Assembly: GCA_914767715.1 (NCBI GenBank)
Contig: OU612066.1
Location: 9,615,001-9,679,000 of the forward strand
Direction of reading: 5' to 3'
From: Membranipora membranacea
Lineage: Eukaryota > Bryozoa > Gymnolaemata > Cheilostomatida > Membraniporidae
Length of the DNA: 64,000 nt
Below are positions 1 to 12,280 of the stretch, one piece after another. A program made the translations under genes and the position numbers. The number at the start of each line of letters is the position of its first letter. Position 1 is the first letter of the stretch. The notes below the pieces were generated by a model, which had not been told where the DNA came from, did no database searches, and was given only the letters and a program-made list of their open reading frames with translations.

Positions 1-913
1 GCTATCTGGCATATGGTAACATTTAACTGTATTATATTATTCATCAAAACTAATAATAATTTATATCTGGAATAACTTACCTGCCATGGTGTGCCCAGTC
101 TGTCGGTGCAACTGTAATTATATTATTCTGCTGATATCGAATTTGTAGAAAGTTCAGTTTCCCTGCCTCCCATCTATCTCACTGTATAAGAAATTGACTT
201 GCGATGTCTTAGACTAAGATTCTCTTCTCATGGTTCAAACGAAGAATCAGTGGGTGGATCAGATCTCCCCCCCCCCACCTTTAGTTGATCCGGATGTTTT
301 CAGGCTAGGCTTAATTTGAAAGCCCAGTAGATGTTGTTAATTACTTTAATATTTAGTCAGTAAGTTATTATTTAGATAATTGGTGCACTATGCTGCCTGG
401 CTAATCGGATTTGACAGCCCTTGGAGGTTTCCTGTAACCCTCATTGACTTATTTACATGCAGTATATTTAAGATTCCTGCCGTAAGCAGTACTTTTCGAT
501 CTACAGTGAAGCTATTTAGACTAATAACTTCTGCTCACTATTATTTAATTAGGTTTTTAAATTTTTTAATGTTACAGAGTAAGGATATACTTACTCTGCG
601 TTAATATACGTTGGCTGAAATGTTAAAACATCAGAATAAATTTTGGTTACGTAAGATATCTTGGCTATAGGAAAACCCATTATTAGGACTGCTGCATTAA
701 AACATGTTATTAAAATGACAGATATGGTATAAGTTGTTACAGCTGCTTGTGGGCCAGATTTCACCATGGCCAGAATATGGTGAGAATGGCACAATTTCTA
801 GCTCTGTTCTTATGATCGCCATCAAGTTCGGTAGACATAGTTATGTTATATTGTTCAACGTAAATTTGCAAAATCCACTCCACTGCTGACCTTACGTTAA
901 ATTTTGTTTACAG
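1..913. other. Intron or upstream part of the RELCH-like gene
   Basis: I see no convincing coding exon here. The stretch precedes an exon that starts in mid-protein, so it is most likely intronic. It contains a short C run near 268-277. The RELCH exon expected just upstream (the part before the VIPHL motif) was looked for and not found, so it probably lies outside the window. Confidence 0.5.
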
Positions 914-2145
914 TGATTATACCACATCTGACAGTATGGGCTCATGAGAATAACAAGTGTGGAGATACTATCAGGCGCCGTGATGTCTCACTGGCTCTCG
1001 TCAGCGCTTACTCAGACCTAGCATGCTGCTGTATCCTTTCCATTACAAGATCTGTATGATTACCATCAAAATTAAACACAAATGCACAATTTCAAACCTA
1101 ATTTAATAGATGCATAGATGATTCACACCATGAGCCTAATTTTTTGATAATGTTTGAGAATTGTCTGTCCTCTTATAGCGAGCAGATAACACCGAACATT
1201 TCGATATGGGTACAATGGTGTGCTTGTGATATAAGTTGCTGATCTCAAAATCAGATTTCATGAGGTTCAAGCAAGACCTCCTGATATCATCTAATGATCA
1301 AACACTCCTCATTGAATACCACCTGATGTTGAACATTCCTGAGCCCACATTTCAGTCATCTCACAGAGGGTGTCCCATGAGTCCTTCCTCCCTGGCCTCC
1401 GCGCTCTACTTACGGATATCAGAGAACTTGGGCTAGACGGAGCAGCTTGTATACAAACTCTCATCAGTGAATTCGAGGCCAAGCTTGGTGCCAACTCAAA
1501 CAGGTAATAAAATGTTACAGATCATAGAGGAATTAAAGTTTTACATTTTTGTAGGCTTATGCTCGGCCATGCTGTTTATATCTACTGCATGTCCATCAAA
1601 CAGTCGCAGCATTGAGAGTAATGAAGCGTTTCAGAATTATGAAAATTTTATCCAAACTTGCGCTTTGATCATCGACCCATAGCTAATCTATAATGAAGTT
1701 GCGAGATCATTCCGTCGAGGGTTTCAAGTTTTCATTATACACTCTCGAAGAGTAAATATTTGCTAGTGTTTAATTTCTCTTGGTCACATGTGACTATGTC
1801 AGCCAACACCAACTTTCAATAGCTTAAGCGGGAGTTGTTGTTAAGCGATGAGATTGATTAAATGGTAGCTATCTGGATTTTGACTGCAGCAGGGCATACC
1901 ATTCATACTGCATGCAAATACTCTACTCCTCAAGGGTCTTTGTGTTCAGATTAACTGTGCTGTTCTACTGTATTAGCCTTAGCCAGTAGTGTATCTAAAT
2001 TTGACTTTTATGTTACAGTCTTGCCCCTGGATCACATGCTGCCGCTATGCCCAGTCCTAGTATGGGGAGATCAGGTAATAAGAGCGGTGGCAGCGGTAGT
2101 GTGCTCAACAAGCTATCTAGAGATCTCTTTTCTAAGCGTAAGTGA
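914..2145 (+). CDS. RELCH: RELCH (KIAA1468)-like Rab11-binding protein, last three exons (partial)
   Basis: Three exons join in phase: 914-1030, 1356-1503 and 2019-2145 (stop TGA 2143-2145). The joined product contains VIPHL, YSDLACCF, SHESFLPGLRALLTDIREL and a basic C-terminus ending FSKRK. As I recall vertebrate RELCH, its end has the same order: a VLPHL block, a YSALSCCF block, a FLPGLRCLRTDMEHL block, then a low-complexity Ser/Gly linker and a basic ending of the type FQRKK. In vertebrates RELCH binds Rab11 and helps cholesterol move from recycling endosomes to the trans-Golgi; that role is family knowledge, not visible here. Donor sites are GTATCC (1031) and GTAATA (1504). The codon split over the first intron restores Phe, and the second restores Ser. 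An AATAAA lies near 2384. Earlier exons lie outside the window. Confidence 0.8.
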
Positions 2146-5100
2146 GAATGATGCCAGTTCCGCCATTTAGTTTTCTAGTCAGGCTTTATATGCTTCGTTT
2201 TGACTGTCAGGTCTAGGTTTTTAGAAGCCCTCTTGTGTTCAATTAAATTGCCTACACTGCTAACCTCCATCGATATTAAACTACCATGGCTGTCTCCTCT
2301 GATACATTATTGAAATTTTGGTTTTTTTTCAAGTGGTCAAAAACAATGCGGTTTAATACGAGCTGCAGTCATTATTTCTGTGAAATAAAGACTTATTTTT
2401 GTTCTCAGAATATGAGGTTTTTTACTATTTATGCAATAATGTTTGATGTTTTACTTTTCGATTCCGCAATTATTCTTACTTAAATGAGTCTCAATCAGTT
2501 TTGCGCAATATTCCTGCAGCCGGTCGGCGATGGTGCTTTGTCGTTACATTTCTAATCTCCATTCCAATCTTGATTGTTTCAATAATGATTTTTCCTTCCA
2601 GAACAGTGGATGCTGAATGTTAGTTTATATATTTATTGTTTATATTGATTCTTTTTTATGATCTTTTGTTACGAACAATGCACATCTAAGAGCACTTGCT
2701 AACTTGTGTTACTGTGTGCTTATAGTGTATAGTGAAAGAATTGATTCTAAATCTTAATTTCACCATAGGTAAAAAAATCAATGGCAATGTAAATAAATTC
2801 AGATTCAACAAAGCATCATTGATTTTTCTCATTAACTATCATGAGTAGATATTTCTGATGGGGTAAGGAAAACACTTGTGTAACAATGGTAGCTTCTTCT
2901 TCATCAATAGCAGGATTTCAATTTTGATTACTACTGCTTCATCATCTGTGCACACATTGCACATGGGAGGTAGCTCCTATTTATACAAATATGAAACATT
3001 TCTTTGGAAGCCTGGTTTGGTTCTGGCACAAGCGCTTTATATAGATCAGTCCTTTAACATCCTTCGGGATTGAGTGATTGATCATGTAATGCCTTTAACT
3101 CGCATTGCAGCCGTCTGAGCACTTGACTACCTTCGGGTTGAAGTTAGAAGTTTATCGTGCCCAATATAAAAAATGAAACAATAAAGCCGTCATATGTAAT
3201 GAGCCAAGTGCAGTTTCGGTAACCCTTCAATTGTTAAATGGCAACGCTGGCTTTTGATGAGAGACATCCACGGATTTTGTGAGGACAGAGGATATGAGGT
3301 TTGAGAATTGTAGCCTCCTTAACACTGAGGATTGGAAGACTGTCTCAGGTCTCAGCTCTCAAACCAAGGAAAAAATGTGAAGGCTCATAGATTATGTGTT
3401 AGGATTACTAGGTGGGTCATATGACCAGTTGATTGTGAGGTCTGCTTGGTCAATCATCAAGTTGTAGGCCATAGTGTCATCTTGGTGCATGTGACCTCAG
3501 TAGACATGTTATGATCAGGAGTAAAATATAGGCGTACAACCATAACTAGGGATAATCACATGCCACAATTCATCAATATTCATCAAAACCTTCTCTTTTA
3601 TGTGTTCGAAACAACTGATTTTGAAAAACCTTATCACTGTGAGGTTTGAGATTTTTCACTTTGTATTTTGACAACGAACAGAAATTTGATAAGCCAGTGT
3701 CAACTTGTACCACTGGTTAAGACAATAACACTTTTGTCAACATCCTTGAAAAGAACTAATAAATGTTTTATGGTCATATGCAAATTTTAACGCTCGCTCC
3801 GTTAGCTAATAAGAGTGGTATACCAGTGTCAGAATGTCTCCCCAAGGACTAAGCATCCTGATATATCAGTTCTCTGAAATGCACTGAAAACCCTGGTAAA
3901 ACGAAAGAACTAAACCCCTGTGCTATAAGTAACGAACACCAGTCTGGATTTTGCCTTTGTTTTTATTTATGATAAAAAAATTGACCTCATGTTGGACTGT
4001 GCCATTCTTATTTCACTGTGCCAATCTTATCCCCTTTTCCCACACCCCCCCCCCCCACCCACATGCATTTTTTAGTGTGTAATGTCATCCCATAACTGGC
4101 TTTTTATGTCTGTGATAATCGACTTGAAACTTTGAATTTTTGTTACGCCTCTTGCAAAATGGAGTAAGCAAAGAACAAACCTTATAAGACAAGTGCGTTC
4201 TGTTTGTTAACCTATATTTGATGAAGTTATTTTTTATTGGTAGCTTAGTGAGCAATCATCTGATTTCAATGTCACGCCTCAGAACCTTTATGTAAGCCTC
4301 ATAGACTGAGGGTGGTATCCATTACCCTTAATCAAACACATAAATGTTGAGTCTATTTGTTGACCTACATGAGTTGGTTTCTTTATACTTCTGCGATGAT
4401 TGCCATTATCTTGCAACAAGGAAGTTTTGGAGACCGATAAATCAAGCACTAATAGCTGTAAGAATAGACGGCTGTGTGAATAAGCTAATAAACCTTAGTA
4501 GGAAAATTGTCAAAGCGATAAAAGTGCACTCCTAGAGTAACACTGGGCTTCAAAAGGTGGGGCGTGTAGTAGTTTGGATACAAGTAGTACAGAACGCTAA
4601 AAGTTTTGAATCTCAAGTAATACACAGGTAAGCTGTCTTATTTTAAACTGCTACATGGTCTTCCGTGATAAAGAAGCCAATTTTCAATGGCTTGGCAGCA
4701 AGTACACTGGAAAATCAGGTCTCTGGCTATGTTTGACTGCCATAAAAAAACAGGGGGGCCGTCTACCATTGTCAGAGACCCTAATATTTTGCTTGTAGTA
4801 AACATGCGGGCAACTGTCATCGACATTTTGTTTATGATCATCTTTCTTATGGAGGTTCCGTACCTTTTGAATCTTTACAAACCAGTGTACAAAGATGCAA
4901 GCCATAATTATCACAAGAACACACACTGGTTTGCATAACTCGGGCGGTCTTCCTTCCGGTCATCATAGCCTTTGGCAGCTTATTAATTGAAACCAAATGG
5001 GATGGTTTTGGTCAGTTCTTTGTCGTGATATTTCCCAAACGTATGCCTTGATCCAAATCTTCTTACCCATATTATATGATAGGTAAAATGTTTTTTTTTT

Positions 5101-5390
5101 TATATTGCCTTATTCTGTTGCGCTAGTATAGTCTAGGCACCCACCGGAAGACATGGGACATGGACCATTGGAACGCTTCGGTGCTAGGAGCACATTAAAC
5201 AGTCTGGTGGCTCAACTAAACATTTTCAGATGAATCTAATACAATGATCCCCAAATTTAGATCCGTGAATCTTGCAGTCAAAAAGCTCTTTTCACCGAGT
5301 AAGTGTGTTGTTGTAACATTACAATCTCACATCTGACCCTTGCTATTGTTGCAGGAATTATAAAACTTGTTTGACGATTTGCATTCACTT
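2146..5390. other. 3' UTR, intergenic DNA and probable promoter of the next gene
   Basis: After the RELCH stop there is an AATAAA near 2384, then about 2.5 kb with no convincing coding exon. A poly-C tract sits at about 4047-4057. Near 4950-4965 and 5140-5150 there are GGAA/TTCC cores of the ETS type (CTTCCGGT-like and CACCGGAAG), which suit a housekeeping promoter for the downstream gene. A candidate exon ends at 5297 before a strong donor, GTAAGTG. It could be a 5' untranslated exon of the next gene or an alternative last exon of RELCH. Confidence 0.4.
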
Positions 5391-5406
5391 TGCAGCATAA
5401 GACAAG

Positions 5407-8320
5407 ATGTCAGGAGAAATGGTTTATATCCCCATCATTGTGGTGGTCATCATTCTTAAAATCATCTTTTGGACATGGAGAATATCAGTCTGGCGAAGAG
5501 TAAGTGTCCCTTTTTTCACGTTGCCATTTATGATAAAAGAGAAGCGAAATTTGGGAGGAACATAGTTGCTGATGATTCGACTAACAATAGATATCAAGAT
5601 CGGCCTATGGTGATAATAATGATTCCTCTAAACTGAAGAATTCAACTGACTTGTGAATGTGAAGCTTATAGCCAGACAATATTCTCCTCAATGCACAGAA
5701 CTTCCTTGATTGATTGCTTGTGATAAAAAACTTGTTGACTGTCATTCTAATGTCTAGTGTTAGGATATCGCTGTAGTCTCTTACATGACTGAAATCATCA
5801 TAAATAACTTCCTGATAAAGGTCATTTATGTCAAGTTCAGGAACATATCCATCACCATGATGAGATGAGGAAATGACTGTGATGAGTGATAAATTTCACA
5901 AACGACACTGGAACTTGAACTTTACTTGAATAGTCGTGTGTGCACATAAACATAATAACCTTACGAATATCTGTATTTCACCAACACAATATCTCATTAT
6001 GCTGTTTACATCGGGAACAAAAACTAAGTTGTTTAGTTAAAAAATAAGTCCTCAACGGCAGCATAAATCTCTTTCATCGTAGGCCAAGATCAAGATCTGT
6101 TTTGTGTTTGGCCTTTTCACCGACGACCCGAGTGCAATGTTAGATAAGAGGGGTATGTACGGACCAGTCAGATACAGTGTATTTATTTATTGAGGTTTTC
6201 TAAAAGTATATACACTGTATCTGACTGGTCCTGACTGGACTGACAAGTTCAAGTTAAAATTCATGTAGGGAAGGGTTATCCTAAAGCTGCCAAATAAAAG
6301 GTAATATTACCTTTTATTTGGCAGCTTTAGGATAACCCTTCCCTACATGAATTTTAACTTGAACTATAATCTTTTGAGAGTTTGTTACGACACCAATCAT
6401 ATTTCCTCATAGTCATTCCATCTAGGTTACGACTGTTTCCTAGTTACACAAAGATATTAGGCTACCAGTTACAACTAAATCTGCATATTATTGCATTTCA
6501 TCATAGTCCCTCAATTTTAGGAGGATTGCTCAGCAATGACCTATACCAGCTGTGGGGAACCTGCGGCATTTTTGCCAGTGCGGCCTAATGGGTAATCTTT
6601 TGCGGCCAAATTGATTCCCCTTTTGTTATGTGGGGAACCAAGTATGCATATAGCGCTCTGTAAGCCAAAGATATCTCAAAATAGTGGCTATTCTGTATTA
6701 TGCGTGTAGCTAAGCTAGTCTACACAAAATCATCATGACTGTACTGGTGCCAACGGCTTTTTCAAGCTGTTATCCTTTCGAATCAATGCAAAACACTCAC
6801 CTTTGTATGTTGAAATTACAAAGTTCTTTAACATTTTGGTAAATATATTTTTTCACCTTGGACGAAAGACAGATTTGTTCCTGCATAATGGTTGAAATTT
6901 TCCATGTTGCCTTTCATTTCAAATTTGCAAAAAATTTCCCCCTTGCGAGAGGGCGGCGTTGTAAGGTGAAAATTATGACAGGATGCAAAAATTATTCGAA
7001 AAAATTTTTTGCTGCGCCAGTATACTTGCTTCTCCATCACAACAAGGTCACTGTAGAAACTTTGTTTCCACTTCAACCTCTGGGAGGGCACCACCCTGCC
7101 CTTTGTCATACACATGAAATACAGGGATTCAGACATGTACACAATCAAATCATGAGGTAAAATGACGATTGGATAAACCTGTATTTCTGCTCAGTTGATG
7201 GTTCTTGCAACATAACGCAATTTTTACACATAAATCTGTTTCAGATTTTACAAAACAGGAAGTGGACAAGTTGTTACTCCAGTTCAAGTTTTATCCCTGA
7301 AAGATATGTTGCGACCTTTTGAGTTGAGCCTGCGTAAGAAGTGGCCTTTTTCAAGAAAATTTTGCCCACCCATGACCTTTACATCCGCTTGATTGATAAA
7401 GTGTGTACACCAAAGTAATATTGCAATAGGCGGTTATCACAGCTTTTTGTAACTATCCCTCCTCATCCACAAAGGAATCAACCTTGTCTAAATGCTGTCG
7501 TGGGTGAAGAGGATAAGTTGGTCGGCATGATGGTTCAATAGGTCATATATAGCAGATCAGGGTGTTATTTATTACAGAATAGAGTGGTCGTCGTGACTAG
7601 GACAGTTATTCCGGCTGGAGCGACTGGTGTGCGGGGTTATCACAGATTGAACGACCAGAATGTGCCTGCCGCAAGTCAGGGTTACATGCCACCTCAAGGT
7701 TACATGCCAGCACCCCAAGGTTACATGCCACCCCAAGCAGGGATGAACAGTGGTGAGTATTTGTGACGAATCTGCGGTGGGGGGGGGGGGGGGGCTTTTA
7801 GTTAGATTGAGCAATGCTTTATAAAGCAAATTATCACTTTCACTTCTTTCAAAGTTATCATGGATGTAAATAGTTCTATCAATCAATGAGCCATTTGGGA
7901 ACAGGGCTACCTAGCAGGTCTGCCTTGCTCATTCACTGAGTGAGGGATCAGGTTATGATCTCGGCCTTTTTAATTGTAAAATCCTTCTGTACGGATGGGT
8001 CGCAGTGGCATATTGGTTGCGGTTTTCATGTCGGGGTTTTCCCTAATCAAAAGATGCAACATCCAAAAAAACTTTTTCATCATTTCTCTTCCCTCAAACA
8101 TTTTGCCATGAAATACAAAAAACAACCCTGCTAATAATTAACTTGTAACCATCTATTGATGAAACCGTATCATTTTCAACGTGTATTATATTTGTTTGTA
8201 GGACCAACCGCAGCACCGTCAACTGCCCCACCACCTCCTTCTTACAACCAGGCTATGAACGATCCGACAGATGTCAAACCGCTATCCACCGACCCAGAGA
8301 AAGCCCTAGTAGACATCTAA
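5407..8320 (+). CDS. Small single-pass membrane protein with GYMP repeats and PPxY motif
   Basis: Three exons join in phase: 5407-5499, 7578-7752 and 8202-8320, giving 128 aa. The ATG at 5407 is chosen because an in-frame TAA (5398) lies just upstream and because it opens a hydrophobic segment at about residues 7-24 (VYIPIIVVVIILKIIF). A basic stretch follows (WRR), so the C-terminal tail is probably cytosolic. Exon 2 has three GYMP repeats separated by Pro/Gln. Exon 3 carries PPPPSY at about 99-104, a PPxY motif of the kind bound by WW domains of NEDD4-type ubiquitin ligases. Similar layouts occur in WBP1/VOPP1/Shisa-like adaptors, but I cannot assign a family: the Cys-rich ectodomain of Shisa is missing. 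Donor GTAAGTG and GTGAGT are strong. Possible polyadenylation signals lie near 8497 and 8895. Confidence 0.7.
6161..6231. repeat. 22-bp perfect inverted repeat (hairpin) in intron 1
   Basis: Arms 6161-6182 and 6210-6231 are perfect reverse complements, beginning GGACCAGTCAGATACAG, with a 27-base loop. It lies 14 bases before the 120-bp palindrome and inside intron 1 of the PPxY membrane-protein gene. It could be part of the same mobile hairpin or a hairpin transcript; nothing here decides between them. Confidence 0.85.
6246..6365. repeat. Perfect 120-bp palindrome (60-bp arms, no spacer)
   Basis: The left arm 6246-6305 and right arm 6306-6365 are exact reverse complements with the centre at GTAAT/ATTAC. 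I compared all 60 positions and found no mismatch. Perfect symmetry without a loop suggests a recent hairpin-type MITE or a recent inverted duplication. If transcribed with the host intron it would fold into a long hairpin. Confidence 0.9.
7778..7794. repeat. Poly-G tract
   Basis: A run of about 17 G follows exon 2 of the PPxY membrane-protein gene. A similar G run lies near 9039-9055, and others at 4047-4057 (C) and 49239-49251 (G). Such runs are prone to length error. Confidence 0.8.
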
Positions 8321-9471
8321 CTAACCTATACACTTCGTAAACAAGCATATTACTGGTATAGTTGAGGCTGCTGCTCTTCAAAAACCCACTGTATACCACA
8401 ATGTAAACAATTCCAATTCAATAATCCTTTGTTTATGATAATGTTAAAATGTACTATTAGGACAACAGACCGCACACACAAAATTATCTAAGCAATTAAA
8501 AATCTCATATTTTATCATTTTGTACCTCCTCTTTCAAGCAGAACTACTTATCATTCCTTGTTGGCAATCATGTCACGATCACTCTCAGTCTGTTTTCTAC
8601 ACAATTATTTTATCAAGAGTGCGACCTATTAGCCCTAACTACTCTACTGATTTAGTATCTATAGACTTTCTTTACACCTCTGGTAATTTTTACACTCTCA
8701 AATCATGGATTGTGAAATGTTTATATACAGGATTTAAACATTGACTGTTCATGCATTCAACAAAGTTGATCCAAGGCTTAAAATGTTATTACTTGAAATG
8801 TCTTAGACAGCTAATAGAGGTCTGGATGGAGCAATGACATCAAACTTCAGCAACAGGAAGAAGGATAAATATTGTTAGATAAGTTAGAACACTAAATAAA
8901 AATCATACAAAGTTATACTGAGATAATCTGTCCATTACTTCAGCCATGTAAATAGAGGATATGAAGCTTTTGGTACTCCCAACCGGCCGTCAGCATTGAC
9001 TGATCACTGGCAGGCTTTGGGATGTTTACTATGAAACGCGGGGGGGGGGGGGGGGTAAATAACACAAACATAGACAGCACATATTTGCCCTCTACAGCCA
9101 ACATTACATAATTTTATTCCTTGTGGTGTGTTTATTTTTTAATTGCATAGCAAATTGATAACTGAGACTTTCTTATTTGAAGAATGATACAGGAGGAATG
9201 AGATTGCCCCCTGAGAGTTGTTTTTTCAACAAACAAGGTGTTTTCTTTAGATTTGTCATTAAATTCAGGAAATGTGACATACTTTTTTTATATATCAATT
9301 GGATAGCTTTATAGATGTTAGTGGTATTCCATCTGATTGCCCAAGATATAGTATTATATATATTATATCCAATCGCAATTGTATAAAATAAAATGCCAAC
9401 TGCTCTTAGGGGGATGCAACTCCAATATGTCATGGAGAATTCTTAGTGTAGACTTACGATACGGTATGTGG
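8321..9471. other. 3' UTR of the PPxY gene and intergenic DNA
   Basis: No coding exon is visible. ATTAAA near 8497 and AATAAA near 8895 are candidate polyadenylation signals. A poly-G tract lies near 9039-9055. Confidence 0.4.
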
Positions 9472-10594
9472 CAGACCTGGGTCCAAGTCATCGCAAGTCA
9501 AGTCATTGTCGATGCTAAGTCAAGCCAAGTCACATTTACACCAAGTCAAGTCAATTGGCGTCTATTTTTTTTGCCATCAAGTCAAGTCAAGTCATGATTT
9601 TTGTAAGTCAAGTCAAGTCAAAGATGGGTGACTTACAAGTTATGGCAAAGTCACGCTCATTAACGGTGAAAATCAACTCGGAATTTATTTCAATCCTGGG
9701 TGACTCCAAATCGTGGAGGAGCGAGTTAGAACCTCAGGAGTTGCTCTACTAATCGGATTTGCTCCCCTCCCCACAAAGGAAAGAACGTATGGGTGTGTAC
9801 GCAATTCAGCATTGTTACTTCATTGTATATATGTACCTTTATTGTGTCAATGATGACAAATGAAATGTTTCATGCTGTAAAAAGATGAGCTGGTGGAGGA
9901 TAAATAAATAAACACAGACTAAGATTGATCACTATTTGTTAAGGACGGATAAAACGTTCTCTCTGAAAAGGTTTTTGCATCTGCCTGTTTGTAATGTCTC
10001 TAAGGTCATGAGAGGTTTGCCGATGGCTGTGGCTACTAGCCTCCATGACTCATTATGCATGTGACTCGAATAATATCGTTCGGCTGAATAAACCTGCACT
10101 ATATGATCAGACTATATTAATATTGCATCATGGGATACATTTTTCATTTTACTGATTACAAGACAACAAGAGAAGACAACTAATATGTAAGGCAGGAACT
10201 CTGACTACTTACCCATAGCTGAGAAGTTGGGTTTTCTGTTTCGGAGTTGGGGTTTCAGAGTTGGGGTTTCAGAGTTGGGGTTTCAGAGTTGGGGTTTCAG
10301 AGTTGGGGTTTCAGAGTTGGGGTTCTCAGTTATGATTATTCTTCCTATATCTCTTTCTACATTATGTTATCAAATTTCACACATTGACTTATGTTTACTT
10401 GACCAAAGTCAGGACAACTCCCAAGTCAAGTCAAGTCAAAGTCAATTTTTCGTTAAGTCAATTCAAGTGTTGTCTATTTGTTTTCGACATCAAGTCAAGT
10501 CAAGTCAAGTCATAATTTTGTTAAGTCAAGTCGTGACTTAGAGTTGACTTGACTTGAAGATGACTTGACTTACCATGACTTGGACCCAGGTCTG
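9472..10594. mobile_element. Fold-back element with AAGTC-repeat ends
   Basis: The ends are inverted copies: CAGACCTGGGTCCAAGTCA at 9472 and its reverse complement ending at 10594. Inside each end are dense tandem AAGTC pentamers, at about 9490-9625 and 10420-10580; the right block switches orientation near 10540. No transposase is seen, so the element is non-autonomous or a structural fold-back. No clear target-site duplication is seen. The middle also holds a 14-bp minisatellite. Confidence 0.65.
10240..10325. repeat. 14-bp minisatellite inside the fold-back element
   Basis: About six near-identical copies of AGTTGGGGTTTCAG run head to tail. The frame stays open through them, which produces a spurious repeat-rich ORF on the plus strand. 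Confidence 0.9.
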
Positions 10595-10953
10595 ATATTA
10601 ATTGAGATTAAGGTTAAAGGTTAGGTTAAAGATTGTCCGGTTTGATAGAGTGGAGCCGAGAGCTGATAACTTTCATTTTGGCGATTTTGGTGATATGAAT
10701 ATTATTGAAGACAGAATGACAGCCTATCCCAGGCTAGATGAGATGTCAGCTTGTCAAATAACTCGCCCTATCTTGAATTAATGACGAACTCCTTAAATGA
10801 GAGGCAACCCCCTGATCTACCCATGGTAAAACAAGGGGGTTTAGATAAAAGCATGGTTTACAAATACGAATGGCGGCCGCAAAAAATTTAAAGTATTCTG
10901 CCTGTGAAATAAATGTAGTCAGCTACCGACTTCCAATTTCCAAGTGTGGGTGT
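10595..10953. other. Intergenic DNA
   Basis: Nothing coding is visible. A GGTTAA-like run sits near 10605-10630. Confidence 0.4.
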
Positions 10954-11720
10954 TTATAATGCTCTAATGTCTTTGTACATAGGACATCTATAGAGGAAAT
11001 GTTCAGGGGATTCATCCTCTGTCAAACAAATACAGCATGGGGAAAAGGTTAATTTAAGTTTATATAAATGTAGCTGAAGATTGCAGTGACCTGTAATTAA
11101 GGCACCAATCCCACCAAGAAGCCGAGGATTAATATCCAATGGAAGTTGGCATTTCTGTAAAATATTCTCATAAATGTTTTTGTCGGCAAGCAGCCCAGAG
11201 CAAGGATTGGCTCGACAGTAATTTGTAAATTTGGATTTCCATTTCTCTCTGACAAATTTTCTGATTTTGGCCTGAGTAAAATCATGAGTATTCAATTGCT
11301 TCGGATCGGTATTACGTGTGCCAATGAATTTATCTAGTTCTGACTTTAATGTTTGTGCATAAAGACTTTTGTTGTATTTTTCTAAAATGTGTAACTTCTT
11401 AATTTTTTGAAAAGATCTCAGTAAATTTAACTTTTGGGAAAAATATTTCAACTCAAGTGGTAAAATATCACTGAAAGCAAAAATATGTTCAGCAGCGGGA
11501 TTAAATGGTGTTCTGGTAAGGTTTTTAACCATTTGATAGACTGAAAGTCGATATTTTTTGTCCCATATGAAAGCTAAGTAATGAGTTTTCAGAATGATAT
11601 ATTGTTCAAGAATAAATTTGCAGGTGCTAGCATTTAGACCTTTATAAATGAACTGTCCTGTTAGCATAATATAACTGTGTTTTGGCGATGTGATGCAGAT
11701 GAAGAGACATTTCAATGTCA
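10954..11720 (-). pseudogene. LINE remnant: C-terminal end of a non-LTR retrotransposon ORF2
   Basis: An uninterrupted frame of about 253 codons ends in GHCNLQLHLYKLKL, then C-x2-C and, after ESPEHFLYRCP, a further His/Cys pair. A GH-N-HL helix followed by a CCxxC...H...C knuckle is typical of the RNase H/zinc-knuckle end of several animal LINE ORF2 proteins. No reverse transcriptase or endonuclease motif is present, so this is a truncated copy. The first 40 codons are duplicated upstream (next entry). Confidence 0.6.
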
Positions 11721-11734
11721 GAAAAAAAGAGAAG

Positions 11735-11940
11735 TGAATAAAATCCCATGTGAAAGTCCCATATGAAAGCTAAGTAATGAGTTCTCGGCATGATAGATTG
11801 TTCAAGAATAAATTTGCAGGTGCTAACATTTAGACCTTCATAAATGAACTGTCCTGTTAGCATAATATAACTGTGTTTTTTTTTGGTTTTTCAATGTCAG
11901 AAAAAAAGAGAAGTGAATAAAATCTAGGTTGGGATAAAGA
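11735..11940 (-). repeat. Partial duplication of the LINE remnant's upstream part
   Basis: About 170 bp starting TCCCATATGAAAGCTAAGTA repeats the sequence around 11565-11735 in direct orientation. It recreates the LTGQFIY and THYLAFIWD peptides in a second short frame. The two copies lie head to tail, so a local tandem duplication is the simplest origin. Confidence 0.75.
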
Positions 11941-12280
11941 TAATTATCTGAATTATAATGTTACTAACAATTTAAAACTTGAGACATTGCCAAATGGTAC
12001 ATCAGATATTAAAAGAAAAGCTCACCCCAAGCCAAAAAGTGCATTTATACTTAAATATTATGGAAATTAATTTGACAGAAGTGCTGAATGACCTTTGTAC
12101 ATAAGAAATAACTTATTTCGATTGAAATCGTTCCTTCTGTGTCAGCATTTTATGACCAACTCCTGCCAGATATTAGATATAAAGATATTCATCCAAAGAA
12201 TCTCTTAAATGCTTACAATTTTTATCTTCATACGGTTAGACAAAAAACAATGGTGCCTTCTGTGCTTTTTTTTTATTAAG
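11941..12280. other. Intergenic DNA upstream of SA
   Basis: I searched for the membrane-anchor exon that sulfotransferase copies carry and found none here. The retroelement at 10954-11940 may have displaced it. Confidence 0.4.

Noticed and set aside
1-15. Exon end before GTAACA at the window start
   Set aside because: The frame that would splice to 914 does not match the RELCH sequence expected before VIPHL.
7572-7886. Minus-strand 104-aa ORF
   Set aside because: It is the antisense shadow of exon 2 of the PPxY gene and runs through a poly-G tract.
10227-10541. Repeat-rich 104-aa ORF
   Set aside because: It is produced by the 14-bp minisatellite and AAGTC repeats.
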